A stretch of DNA of 64,000 nt, taken from positions 62,001 through 126,000 of the forward strand of contig JAEPRB010000086.1 in assembly GCA_016758965.1 (NCBI GenBank), read 5' to 3'. Both the position numbers and the translations under genes were made by a program. This DNA is from Circinella minor. Its lineage: Eukaryota > Mucoromycota > Mucoromycetes > Mucorales > Lichtheimiaceae. Of this stretch, positions 12,606-24,418 are shown one piece after another. Below the pieces are notes generated by a model. It was not told the DNA's origin and did no database searches. It worked only from the letters and a program-made list of their open reading frames with translations. Every line of letters begins with the position of its first letter. Position 1 is the first letter of the stretch.

Positions 12606-14841
12606 ATGCATTTTCTATCTTCCTTGACTATTTTAGCTTCAACATTTATTGGATTTCAATTATTTAATCCATCTGTGACAGCAGTAAATGTCACTTCAAT
12701 TAATGATTGTCCTGCGCTTCCTGCACGTGAAAGTAGACCAGTAGATGCTACTGATGTTCGCATTGGTAAATATATACAATTTTGATATAAGACATCTAAA
12801 TAGAACCTTAAATGTGTGCATATTTTATTTTATAACAGAACATATAATTTATCATATAATGTATTTATTATAGATGATATTAAAGTCATTGCTGCTTTGG
12901 GTGATAGTATTATGGCTGGTTTCGGTATGATGGGGTCTAGTGGTAGTGTTGACCTTGGTGCATTTCGAGAGTAAGTAGCTATTGATTTGTTATGATCTAT
13001 GTATGAACTGTTTTTTTATGTTATGAATAACTTACTAACAGTAACAAACTCTACTATAGATATCGTGGTCAGAGCTACGGTATTGGTGGCGATAGAGATG
13101 CTCAAACTATGGCTACATTTACCAAAAAATTCAGCCCTGATCTTGTCGGTCCTTCATTAGGAGATCGTTCCGCATCACTCTGCTTGAGTAATAAAAACAT
13201 TTCCATTTTTTTTTCTTTGTATATTGTTCTTTTTTAAATTAAAAGGTTACAAACTAACGAACAAAAATAATCTTTATCTATTTTATTATTTTAATTAAAA
13301 ATAGCTGGATGGTGTTCTCCAACATTTACATGTAAGAAAAAAAAAAAGAAAAGAAGAATTTTATATATTTAAAAGTACGTAATAGTAGTAGTATTAATAC
13401 TTCCTCCTCCTCACCCCTTTTTATACATACTCATGATAATAGACAAAACAAATGACAAATTGAATGGTGCAGTGAGTGGATCCATTGCTAAAAGTCTCGA
13501 CAATCAACTTGATTATATAATTCCAAGTATGTTTTTATTTATTTACTTTTTTCAAATTACATGTCATTGTTCACTTATATATACTAATTTTTATTTCTAT
13601 TTAGAAATCAAGAGTCTTGCATCTGACTTTGATAACGACTGGAAACTTATCAATATTCAAATTGGAAGTAAGTTATCATTCTTTATATTCTATATTTAGC
13701 AACCTGTTGAATTTTTTTTTTTTTTTTTGTATCTCATCCATCCATTATGAAATAATACGTTACTTTGCATTTAGGTAATGATCAATGTGCTTCTTGTGGC
13801 AAAAATGCTGATGATGTTACTTCTGATAAATACGCTGGCTATGTTTCTAAAGCAGTTGAACGGATTGTTAAAAATGTTCCTAATGTCATTGTTAACCTTA
13901 GTAAGTTTATATGTCCTTTATTCGTCAAATTTGTTGAATTATCACAGCATAAAAAGATACTTTTTTTTATTTATTTATAATGTACTTTTTGACTTTATAT
14001 AGTGGGCGTTTTCCGTGTATCACCAGTTTATGATTTAACTTCAGGACAACGCTATTGCCCTTCATACCTTGGTCAACCTCTTAACCGTTTGTTATGTAGT
14101 TGTTTTAAAAGCACTAGTGAAGCTCGTAAAGAAATGGATGCACTTTCGGACTGTAAGTTTTTTTTTTCTCAAATCGTAGCATTGTGAAAGATTTCACCTA
14201 GTCCTTTGTTTCATAATTACGTATATGCTTATTTTACTTATTTACAACTCAAATATCTAGCTTATAATAACGAACTTATTAAAATTTATCAAAGTTATCA
14301 AGGAAAGAATGCTACCAGTTATGCTGTCACTTATCAGCCTAATAACATCCAGGTTGGAGGCTTTCCTCTTGAAATGATGAGGTAAAAATAATATTTATCA
14401 GTTAAATGTATAAAGTTTTGCTAACATGAATAACACTATATCTTTGTCACTTACACATACTCTCTCTATCTGTATCTATATCTTTAGTACTTCTGATTGT
14501 TTCCACCCAAGTTTGATGAGTCATCAATGGATTTCAAAGGTAAAGAATAAATCTAACATAATTATATATACGTAGAGAATATATTTTTTTTTATATCAAA
14601 AATAAATTTAGTGACCATTTATGTTGTTTGTTATTACGTTAGATTGCTTGGAATGCTCTCTTCACACCACGAGATTATAAGCCAGACGTTATAAATTATG
14701 ACAAAGGTCAACAGGTAACATACTATATATATATCTTTTATATAACAGAATACTACGTCTTGCTTTTATTAACAAAGAACTATGGTATATTTATAATTAT
14801 AGATTTACTGTCCCACTGCTACCGACCGGATTGTAATTTAA
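12606..14841 (+). CDS. Secreted GDSL-family phospholipase B / lysophospholipase
   Basis: Twelve exons: 12606-12765, 12874-12970, 13060-13187, 13305-13331 (27 nt), 13443-13526, 13605-13667, 13775-13900, 14003-14152, 14261-14381, 14488-14539, 14643-14714 and 14803-14841 (372 aa). A signal peptide covers about residues 1-27 (hydrophobic stretch LSSLTILASTFIGFQLF). SGNH-hydrolase blocks are all present: nucleophile Ser65 in ALGDSIMAG, the Gly block RGQSYGIGGDRD, the Asn block IQIGSND (Asn188), and the Asp/His pair of block V in SDCFHPS (Asp322, His325). The wording fits the animal phospholipase B1 type (GDSL) rather than the yeast Plb1 patatin-like type. It should hydrolyse acyl esters of phospholipids and lysophospholipids outside the cell. 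There is no C-terminal GPI or membrane segment, so it is probably soluble. Several Cys (DQCASCG, CSCF) suggest disulfides. Confidence 0.88.
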
Positions 14842-15049
14842 GCTAGAAATTGTCATGAATATCAGATATTTCATATATTTATATAGCATAATCGATAAAG
14901 TACATATTATCTATTACATTATTATTATTATGATTTATACAAAGAGAAAATTTCATGATGCTGTGTATCTGTATCATTCTCTCTATACTTTCTATTATTT
15001 ATCAAGTTGTATTTCGCTACGATGTTATATATATTTGTTTGCACCTTGC

Positions 15050-15058
15050 TTTTTTTTT
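15050..15058. repeat. Putative target-site duplication, left copy (T9)
   Basis: Nine T residues directly abutting the left terminal inverted repeat and preceded by C. They match the nine T residues (16374-16382) right after the other end. Nine base pairs is the usual duplication length for Mutator-like elements, but poly-T is common here, so chance is possible. Confidence 0.5.
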
Positions 15059-15152
15059 GGGAATGACTACGGGCGCGCCAAAAATTCATAATCAGACGAG
15101 GGGCGCGCCAATTCTGAGCCGGCACTTTAGTAACATGGCGCGCCCTTCGTCT
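15059..15152 (+). repeat. Left terminal inverted repeat (94 bp)
   Basis: Starts GGGAATGACTACGGG and ends CTTCGTCT. It contains three GGCGCGCC palindromes, at 15072-15079, 15102-15109 and 15137-15144. Positions 15094-15109 and 15137-15152 form a nested inverted pair (AGACGA...GGCGCGCC). Compared with the reverse complement of 16280-16373 it differs only at 15100 (G against A). Confidence 0.95.
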
Positions 15153-16279
15153 GTTTTATTTATGCTTGCTCTTGTTCAAGTCTGCTATAATATATGAAAC
15201 GTGTCTTATTTAAACTGGGTTTTACTCTACTTTAATTAAAAGAAGTATGAATAAAATCAACCCATTCGAAGATCTATTAAAATATATTGTATATATATCA
15301 AATTAAATTAAGAATTAATTTCCTAAAGTAAAAAAAATCATATACTGTTTTTATTTTTATTTTTGAAGACTTCAGTAATGAGATCTTGAAATGTTTATGT
15401 AATGGAAATATTGTACTTATACTAATATTTGATATTTATATATTAATATAAGCTTGCTATTACGGGATCCAGCGACAAGCAGGATTTTCAACATAAGCTC
15501 ATTCTAACAAAGATAATAACATTTGAAGACTATACCGCTATCTTTCGTACAAAGTGTTTTTGTGCTTACTGCTTGTGCTTGACTCATTCAACCATATTAC
15601 AACAATATTTCATATTAGGATGTAATAGAAGTCTTGTTTAAGAATCAAAACCTTGGCTCTGGAGTCTACCATGAGCTACAAGAGGAAGCTATGACTTTTA
15701 AAAGTGATTTCTACCTATAAGCTATTTTTATTCATATTTATACGTATTGATCTGATTTTTTTTGTCGTTTTGTACTATTACATTAGTGTCATCTTTTTTT
15801 TTTTCGTTCTACTATGTATGACCCATATTCTTTTTTCTTCCCTATTCATATGGTATTTTCTTACTTCGTAATCTGTATTATATGAGTTATTTCTTTATTA
15901 TTCTATGGATAATAATCCTTTTTTCAGCAGCTCTTATGACCCCACCCATTCAATATCATAATTCATATGTTCTTTTCTTGTAATTTCGTTTATTTATGAC
16001 ACAACATAATATATTTACGTACGTATTACTGATATATGCTCATATTTAGTACCACTTTTTGATCTATTTGCCATACTGTTTCGCTCCTTTGATTTCTTGT
16101 TACTGGCTTCTTTGTATGTATAGTTACAATATATTGCATTCTTTTATTATTTTTTGCTTACAGTAATTTTTAAATACATTTTATGGGTATAAATGGAAAG
16201 AAACTCTATGTTCAATTGACACACTATGTTAGATATATTGTTAATAAGTATTTTTGAGATTGTGAATATCTTGAATGGT

Positions 16280-16373
16280 AGACGAAGGGCGCGCCATGTT
16301 ACTAAAGTGCCGGCTCAGAATTGGCGCGCCCTTCGTCTGATTATGAATTTTTGGCGCGCCCGTAGTCATTCCC
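16280..16373 (-). repeat. Right terminal inverted repeat (94 bp)
   Basis: Reverse complement of 15059-15152 with one mismatch (16332). It carries GGCGCGCC at 16288-16295, 16323-16330 and 16353-16360, and ends GTAGTCATTCCC directly before the T9 run. Confidence 0.95.
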
Positions 16374-16382
16374 TTTTTTTTT
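16374..16382. repeat. Putative target-site duplication, right copy (T9)
   Basis: Nine T residues directly after the right terminal repeat, followed by C. They match the left copy at 15050-15058. Confidence 0.5.
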
Positions 16383-16982
16383 CAAAGGGGGATGTCTTTA
16401 CTTCATTGAAAACTAATATTACATCTAAGATTTTATATAATAACCATGATTATTACCCTTTATTAATACTTTTTATCACTCGTTCTCCACACACAAACAA
16501 ACACGTAGCACAAAGCTCTATTTCCCAATGGATTTATCTTTCGAGAAGACAAAAATCAAAAGAATAAAAAAACACAAGATCTAGCGCTACGATTACGTAC
16601 AAAAAATATTCATAACCATGACCAATGATGTTAAAAGAAAGTAACTTGAAAGAATAATTAATTGGAATACAATCCTTTGCCTACGTAGAGCAACTTACCA
16701 GTATCAATGCTCGAAATTAAATCGATTTGAAAACAATCAAGTATATCACAATCGATGAATACAATTATTATTATTTTAGAACCAAATCAATAACAATCTT
16801 TCTGTAGACGTACAGTCCGATGGGACTTACTTACCAACCGCATACCTACCAGGCAACTTCTACACTCTCATATACCATCCCAATATATTTGACCCACTTG
16901 GATTCTATGTCACGCTCCACAAGAAACTATTAAACATTTTTTTTTCGTTAATCGTACTGCAAAAATTCGTCATTATGCAACG

Positions 16983-19031
16983 TCATAACAGTGATTGAAC
17001 TCTGGCTTAACTTTTCCTACTTTATCACCACTCCTCAACCACAAAAGGCACCACTCCCATACACTGTACTGTATTCTTCATCACTGTCTGGTGCCACCAC
17101 TGAAATTATATCTTTGATCGTCTACTTTCAACAAATCACGCCAAGTAGTATTGAATCCTTTTCCACTCTTTGGAAAGTGGGAACGAATGATGAAATTGTG
17201 GAGACGGATGGTGAATCCTTACAACCGGAAAGCCATCATAAACAAGCAAAGAGGGGGCTGAGTTCTTTTTCCTGGATATTTCCAAGTCTAAGATTGAGCG
17301 AATACTTTTAGTTTTTATCAAAGGTGCTGAATGAAGAGAACGTGAGGTGGTTGCACTACTTTCATCCATCCTGCTCAAGAATCGTCATCTTCCTCCCATA
17401 ATTCCTGAAGATTTGGCTCAAATTTGTATATGCAAATAAACGTTTTGCTGGTTCATCAATCACTATGAACAAAATAGAGTATGCCCATCTGCTTTTGAAA
17501 CAATTTTGTGCTGAACGCAAAGAGTTGTATGTATGTCAAGAAATAACCTTAAACATCCATTCACATTTACATTCGAGGTTTCCAGATCTATGACTTTGGC
17601 CCACTTATATAGCATTTAAAATTTAAATTTCGAGCGTCATAATGATTTGTTAAAGAGCATTAACATGAATCCCAAGGATAACCTCAAGACCAGTTATATC
17701 TGGGGATTTTTGGTACTTGTCTTTGCTGACAATTTTTTTGTTAAAAGAAAGTCATTGGTTGGATGGCGAACCTGACTTTATCAAAGCTTGCACCACAGCT
17801 ATCTCAAGACAGTCAAGCAGTGACAAAAACTGCATATTAGCAGTCGAAAAAGAAGAAGTACAGAATGATGTACGAGTCATTGGATGTCTCAAAAATATGG
17901 AAATTATCAACAGGAAAGATAGTTGAAAAGCAAATAGCATTATTTGCTTCAAACTGTAATTATGAGCATCCAGCCCACTCGCTAATACTTGACGTATCGG
18001 AAAGAATATGGACGGAGTACTTCACTCCAGAAGAAATAATAGAAATCATGAATATGAAAAGACCTGGTCTCTGTTCCCCTCGCTATCTGAAGATCTCAGG
18101 AATTACATAAACTCATTTGATAAAGAGTTCGTTGATCCTTTGTATCTTTATTATCAAGCACGTAATAATGTATTCCATCCTTTTCAGGAAACGAGACAAA
18201 AAATGGGTACAGCAAACATATTTATCATCTGCTGATTTATAGTTGTATAATATACTTGGCAACTACAACTCTCTCGAAGCCAAAGTAAAGCATCGTGTTG
18301 GGAGCTTTCTTTATACTTTGTTTGACGAATCAGATGTGAAGGTGGAGATGGGAGAGAAGAGCAGCCTGGTATCTGCTAATAGAAGAAACGGTGAGAGAAT
18401 ATTGGAAGAACGGGAAGCCAGACAAAGAAAAAACATGGGCAACAAGATGAATACGTATATGGATTGTTAAGACTGATTGATAAGAAGGATTAAGGCCATT
18501 TTCGTAGGGTTCAGCAGATATGCTCTTTTTTCGTGTTGACTGCGAATTTGGATGCACAGAAGTTGGGAAGAATTCTGTTGATGTTAACGATGATAGGTCT
18601 ATGGGAGATGGAATGTTAAAGCTCCCGAAGGCAATGAAAGATATGTTATGTATGGCTGCAAAAGTCTGTCCGAGCAATTTGAGATACTTTAGAATGATTG
18701 AATATGTGATCATGGGTAAGCAATTTAAGTTACGAATATATATCAAAGACCATATATTCTAACTTATTTTATTCAAGGGTTGAACTTAGAAGTAGTCATG
18801 CAAGATTCTCCTTTTGGATATTTCAGCAGGAGGATTGCTTGCACTAATGCTTTTTAAGTATCCGAAAAAGATCAATTCCTTTTCAATAGATATCATATCG
18901 AAATTATATGGAAAACAAAAGTTGTGATGGAGACAACTATCGATGAAGACTGTCATTTGTTTACCATTGCTGCAAAGAATACTCCAACAAACAAAGAATA
19001 TCTAATAGCATTTATTTCTATCAATTGTTAA
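16983..19031 (+). pseudogene. Decayed coding sequence, uncharacterised fungal family
   Basis: Protein-like fragments follow each other on the plus strand in shifting frames, broken by stops and frame changes. They lie at about 16991-17308, 17717-17923, 17865-18107, 18008-18235, 18243-18467 and 18520-18760. Readable pieces include KIWKLSTGKIVEKQIALFAS, HPAHSLILDVSERIW, GSFLYTLFDE, FGCTEVGKNS and LKLPKAMKDMLCMAAK. A possible intron sits near 18716-18778. The base composition is more balanced than the flanking DNA, as expected of former coding sequence. The fragments remind me of large, often transposon-adjacent hypothetical proteins repeated in Mucorales genomes. That is recollection, not a search result, and I give no function. 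The 16374-16982 stretch between the transposon and this remnant holds nothing else I can name. Confidence 0.55.
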
Positions 19032-19436
19032 TCATGGAAAAAAAAATACTTTTTTTTTTTTTTGCTGTTATGCATAACAATAAACTTTTAAAACAATTTT
19101 CATATTCATTTTTAACAAATTAACCTTTTTTTCTTTCTTACTATTCTTTTATTTTTTTTTCTATCTAACTCAGTTAGAGGTTGTGATCAGTTTTAGTTCC
19201 CATATTTGAATAGTAAACTGCACCAAACTACACTTTATATGGAAACAATCTTTAGTTTGTATCACCAGTCGAATTATTGCAACTATTTTTAATGATGTGC
19301 TGTTTTTTTTTTTTTTTTATCTCCCCTTATTTTTTTTTCTTTTTTACTTCTTTCTCTCTTTCTCTTTCTTTTCTCACCTTCCCCCTTAAAGGAATAAACA
19401 ACATAACTTTTTTTTTCCCTCCATAAAACTTTTCAA

Positions 19437-21312
19437 ATGACCGTTGCAACTCATTCACCTGTTACTTTTGAACAACGACAACATCAAGAGCAAAAAGAAC
19501 ACGAATATTATATTAGTAACTCGAAAAAAGAAGTCCTTTTTCACTCTGACCGCCAAGCATACACTGGTACTTTTGCACAACCTGGTGTTGCAGCTAACAC
19601 ACCACAAGCCTTATACCAAGGAGGTCCTCTTGTTGACCCCCCGGGATCAGCTGAGAGCTTGCGAGTGTTTCAAGAAGAAGACGGTTCACAATCACCTGTT
19701 GATTTATCACCACCTGCAACACCTATACCCATAATGCACCAACGTCCAATGCAACATTCCTCTTCTGTCTTATCTTCTAAACGTTCATTTACTACTTCAG
19801 TTGTACCTTCATCTATTCATATACAAAACTCAAAACAATTACAAGATTCTCAGTTTTCTTCTCTTAATAACTATAATGACGACGATGAATTTAGTCTTGC
19901 AGAACCTAATGTACCTGATGAAGATGCTGCGAAACAATTAAAACGCCACTCAACTCAACATTCTATTAATAAAAATAATGAAAGTGACGTTATTATGACT
20001 TCTTCCGGAAGCAGTCGTTCGTTAGCAAGACATCATACCACAGGACATGCAGGTAGAAAACAAAAAAAATTACAAGAAGTGACGATTTCAGAAGAATTTG
20101 CCAAAGAATTATCAGCAAGACGTCGAGCATTTAGACGACTTTCACGAAGACAAGATGATGATAAAGATGAAGACCGAGTTATGGTCGGTACCCGAATAGA
20201 TAAACATCATAAAAATTATGTGTTGATGTACAACATGTTAACGGGTATCCGTATTGCCGTAGGCCGAGTATGTGCCAAGCCTAATCGTGTATTGGTTGAT
20301 GAGGATTTCGCTGCTGCACATAAACTCGTCTTTAACGTGTACGTATTTCAAATTTTATTTCTTTTGCTTTAAACATTCGATTGAACTTTTTTAAAAAAAA
20401 ATTATTCATTTTAAAAATAATCAAAATTAAAAATAGAAACGGTGATGAATTAACACCAGGTGCAAAATACGATTTCAAATTCAAGGATTATGCACCATGG
20501 GCTTTTCGTCAGTTGCGCGAACAATTTGGTATCGATCCAGCTGACTACTTGGTAAATATGATCAAATTAAAAAAAAAACAATATGTATTTACAAAATTTA
20601 TTTAATAATTCTTTGACTTAATTATAATGAATTTTTTTTTTAGGTTTCTTTAACAAGTAAATATATTCTTTCTGAACTTGGTTCTCCAGGCAAAAGTGGT
20701 AGTTTCTTTTACTATTCACGCGATTATCGTTTCATTATCAAGACAATTCATCATGCTGAGCATAAATACCTACGCAAGATTTTAAAAGAATATCACTCTG
20801 TAAGAAACACTATATACATATATATATACTTTTGTAGAGAGAGAGAGAGAGAGGTGTGGTTGGTTAAGGCTTAGAAAAAAGAAATAGTCTTGTGATTTTA
20901 ACACTATAGTTTTTTTTATGTAACTAACTTTTTCATTTTAAAAATATTAAAAACAATACAGCACGTAACCACAAATCCAGATACACTTCTTTGCCGTTAC
21001 TATGGTTTACACCGTGTCAAACAACCCCGCGGCAGAAAGATTCATTTCGTTGTTATGGGCAACGTGTTTCCACCGAATAAGGTATCTAAACTTATTAACT
21101 CCATCTCTCTCAAAAAAAAAAATTATCGTTCAGCTTTTTTGTTGATTGTTTATTTTTGGAAACTAACAAAAAAAAATTAACCGGTTTATTTCAGGATATT
21201 CACGAGACTTATGATCTCAAGGTTAGTTTCCATATTCTATAACCTTGTACCCCTTTATCCTTCTTTTAATATATAAATACTTCCCTCATAATTGAAGTGG
21301 CTAATTGGATAT

Positions 21313-21349
<37 letters not shown>

Positions 21350-22268
21350 CTCTTTTGGTTTTTATAGGGTTCTTTGATCGGTCGTTTATTACCCGAAGCC
21401 GAAATTCAAAAATCCAAAAATGCTGTTATGAAAGATTTGAACTTTCAAAAGAATAATCAAAAATTACAGCTGGGACCTCAAAAACGCAAATTATTTATTA
21501 GTCAACTTATGCGTGATGTGAAACTTTTGGTTCGACTCAACATCATGGATTATAGTTTGCTTGTTGGTATTCATAACATGGTTCGTGGTAACAAGGAAAA
21601 TATTCGTGATTCAACACTTCAACTCTTCCAAGTAAGTTTTTTTTATCATTAAATATATATATATATATGTATATATACTCAATAATAAATGAAAAAAAAT
21701 ACGAAATCATGTGATTAAACAATCTATTTATAATAATTTTTTTACTCTAGCCTGATACGAAACGTGCTGAACGTCGTGCATCTATGTTAAAACGACGTCA
21801 AACTAAAGCTCAAGTTGTTCGTAAAGCCATTGCACAAACCAATCCTGAACGACTTGACTCTTCTGCACTTCCTGATGATCCATTCCATGAGTAAGTATAT
21901 ATACATACATGAAATCATAGCAAACCCTCCATCTTAAACAAACAATATATTGACCTTTTTTTTTAATGTATTTATTTAGACGTCGAAACTGTGCATTTTA
22001 TTCTGACGATGGTGGTTTCCGATCCACCAATGAAAATGATCGTCCAACATCTGCTCTTTACTATATGGGTATCATTGATATTTTAACACCTTATGATTCC
22101 AAAAAGAAATCAGAACACTTTTTCAAGTCTATGACACAAGATAAACATCAAATCTCTGCTGTTAAACCACTGGAATATGGTGAACGATTTATGGGTTTCA
22201 TGTCACAGACTTTAGAACATAGTGACGATGTTCCTCACGAATATAATATGAAAAGCTCTGGTTATTAA
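19437..22268 (+). CDS. MSS4: Phosphatidylinositol-4-phosphate 5-kinase (Mss4 type)
   Basis: Eight exons: 19437-20338, 20437-20551, 20644-20799, 20962-21081, 21195-21221 (27 nt), 21368-21631, 21751-21890 and 21980-22268 (670 aa). The N-terminal 240 residues are low complexity and precede a basic stretch ([14 protein letters not shown]). The PIPK catalytic domain runs from about residue 260 to the end. It starts with [16 protein letters not shown] and [12 protein letters not shown], has the ATP-binding [20 protein letters not shown], then [23 protein letters not shown], and the activation-loop segment [20 protein letters not shown]. These are the conserved blocks of type I PIP kinases. The enzyme makes PI(4,5)P2 at the plasma membrane, controlling actin, endocytosis and polarity. 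An insert between [10 protein letters not shown] and the activation loop (about 21751-21980) is basic and Glu/Arg/Lys rich, as in yeast Mss4. Confidence 0.93.
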
Positions 22269-22454
22269 AAAGTAGATACAGATTCTATTATTAAATATAT
22301 CCATACCTAAAATCTTTCTCCATTCTTCACTCTTTTTTTTTTCTTATTCCTCATCTTGTTCTTCTTTTTCCTACAACAACGCAACAAATATCCCTTACAC
22401 ACGCCCATAGAATATTATAACAAATGACAACAACAGCAACCCCTATTATTATAC

Positions 22455-22486
<32 letters not shown>

Positions 22487-24418
22487 CTAGTTTTTTTTTT
22501 TCTTATTATTATTATTATTCTTTTACAATTCGGAAATAGCAAATCAACTATTAGCTTTTTATAAAGTAAATGGTGATTTCGAATAGTTTAAAAGCTTCTC
22601 TTTATCATTTTTATATACTTTGATGTATATATGCGTGTTCATTCATTTTAATGGGTTTTTTGAAAGAATTATCTATATTACATACACAGTACGTATCTCA
22701 GTATATATATTGACTGTAGGCCATTGTGTACTACGTACTGCTGATATTTCTGATATCTATCCTTAACAATGTAATAATACATTGACAAGATAATCTTGAT
22801 GAATGTTTGGTACAATCAATGGAATTTACGCGTGACCTTTTTATAATTATTTGGTATTTGACAGGTTTAGTTCCTGACCCATTCTTTTTAAAGTTAAAAA
22901 ATATTGTCAGAAAAGTTATACGTTTATTACCGAGGTTCCCTAATTGCAACCACCCTTTCTAGAATTAAAAAGGACACGTGGTAACTAACATAGGAGCAAT
23001 ATAAATAAAAATTTTAAGGTTTACGTATGATACGATTTTTTTTCCCTGACTAGTTTACTCTACACCAAAAATAAAATCATTCTACTTGTCAAGCTATATT
23101 ATGAATTCAATACGTAGCATAATAAAATTTCTTTTAATTCCACTGTCAAAAAAAAAAGTGTTCGTATCAAGAAAGTAAAAACTTGGCTGACACAATAGTA
23201 CGTCGTATTATTACTATTATCACGCAGCAGAAAATAAAGATGATATTATTTCTCTTCTATACTTTTCAAAAGTAGATATGTGCCTACTATTTTCTTTTTT
23301 TAGAAAAAAAATTATGCATCAATCATCAAAGCCTCATCCAAAAAAAGAACACAAAAAAGTAAAGTAATATAGAAAGGTGATAGTAAGATTAGAGAAATGG
23401 AACTCGTCTTTGTAAAAAAAGATAACACACTGAAAGGAAGTATATAATTCCCCTTCCCCTTCCCCTTTATAAATTAACGGATTTCTGTAAAAAATATTAT
23501 ACGTAGTAATATATTTTACCTACGTACGTATAATATAAAAGAAATACAGTAATCTTAACTTTACTCCCGCCCACCCCTTTATAATAAAGTTATTTTTTGA
23601 ATGTGTTGTGCTAAGAAAACATTAATAATACGTAATACGTACGTAGCTTATTTATTTTCCAAATATTAAGTTTCTGCAATAATTTTATGTAAAAAAAAAA
23701 AAAACCGAAAATCTCCGTTTACTCATATATTCCATCTTACCTATCATAAAAGCAAGCTAATTGTGATATATGTTTACACTACATAAAAAGACCACTACTT
23801 ACAGTATTTGCTTATTTTATATATAGTCAATGCTAATAATAGAAAGATAAGCAGTATTTGTAGATTATGTTGATCAAATTTATTATGAAAGATTGAAAGA
23901 GTTGTAGTTACTTTTGTGTATTTTTACACAGCTTCAGTAATATATGTACATGATGTTAAAAAATTGTATACAGATCTCCTTTTTTTTAACCAATACAAAA
24001 GTTGTCTCACTCAAATAGAAACCAATCTACTGGTAACAATCCAGACCTTGACCTCGTGTGACCTTTTTTTAAAATAATTCATACAGTATTTATGTCATCA
24101 AATTACAAAAAAAAAGCCTTATTTTTTAATTATTATTTTCGCAAGAATGTATAAAGATTATTTTGTTTTTTTGTTGTATCAAAAGTATAACATGTGATAT
24201 GTATGCAAAGTGTACGTATAGAAGAGGGAAAAAAAAAGTGTGCGAAAAAGAATTTTTTCAGTTTGATTTTTATAGGTATATACTAATTTGTATTGCCAAA
24301 GCGGATAAATGATAATGATGTTGTTATACTGATAGTAAAAAAAAAAAGGTAATAGCAAATTGATATTATTGTTGTTGTTGACTGGATGGAATAAAAGCAA
24401 AAGAGACCTATTATTCTA
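22269..24418. other. Convergent intergenic region, no gene seen
   Basis: About 2.1 kb between the 3' ends of the PIP 5-kinase and RBR ligase genes. AT-rich with ATT trinucleotide runs (22443-22482), a short CCCCTT tandem (23450-23467) and many TACGTA words (23505-23645). No supported gene. Confidence 0.6.

Larger units (their letters stand above)
15059..16373. mobile_element. Non-autonomous Mutator-like (MULE/MITE-type) element
   Basis: A 1,315-bp unit bounded by 94-bp terminal inverted repeats (93/94 identical) that begin with GGG, and flanked on both sides by exactly nine T residues. Long inverted repeats plus a 9-bp duplication are typical of Mutator-type transposons. The interior (about 1,127 bp) is AT-rich, carries no transposase-like frame and shares nothing obvious with the G+C-rich ends. 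It would therefore depend on a transposase made elsewhere. Near-identity of the two ends points to a fairly recent insertion, about 210 bp downstream of the phospholipase stop codon. The superfamily assignment rests only on end structure and duplication length. Confidence 0.75.

Noticed and set aside
15059..16373. Inverted arms as a CRISPR or long hairpin RNA locus
   Set aside because: Only two arms 1.1 kb apart with transposon-style flanking duplications, and no repeat-spacer pattern.
16226..16567. Open frame running across the right terminal inverted repeat
   Set aside because: It is created by the G+C-rich repeat in AT-rich DNA and resembles no transposase or other protein. The mirror frames at 14928-15197 over the left repeat are the same artefact.
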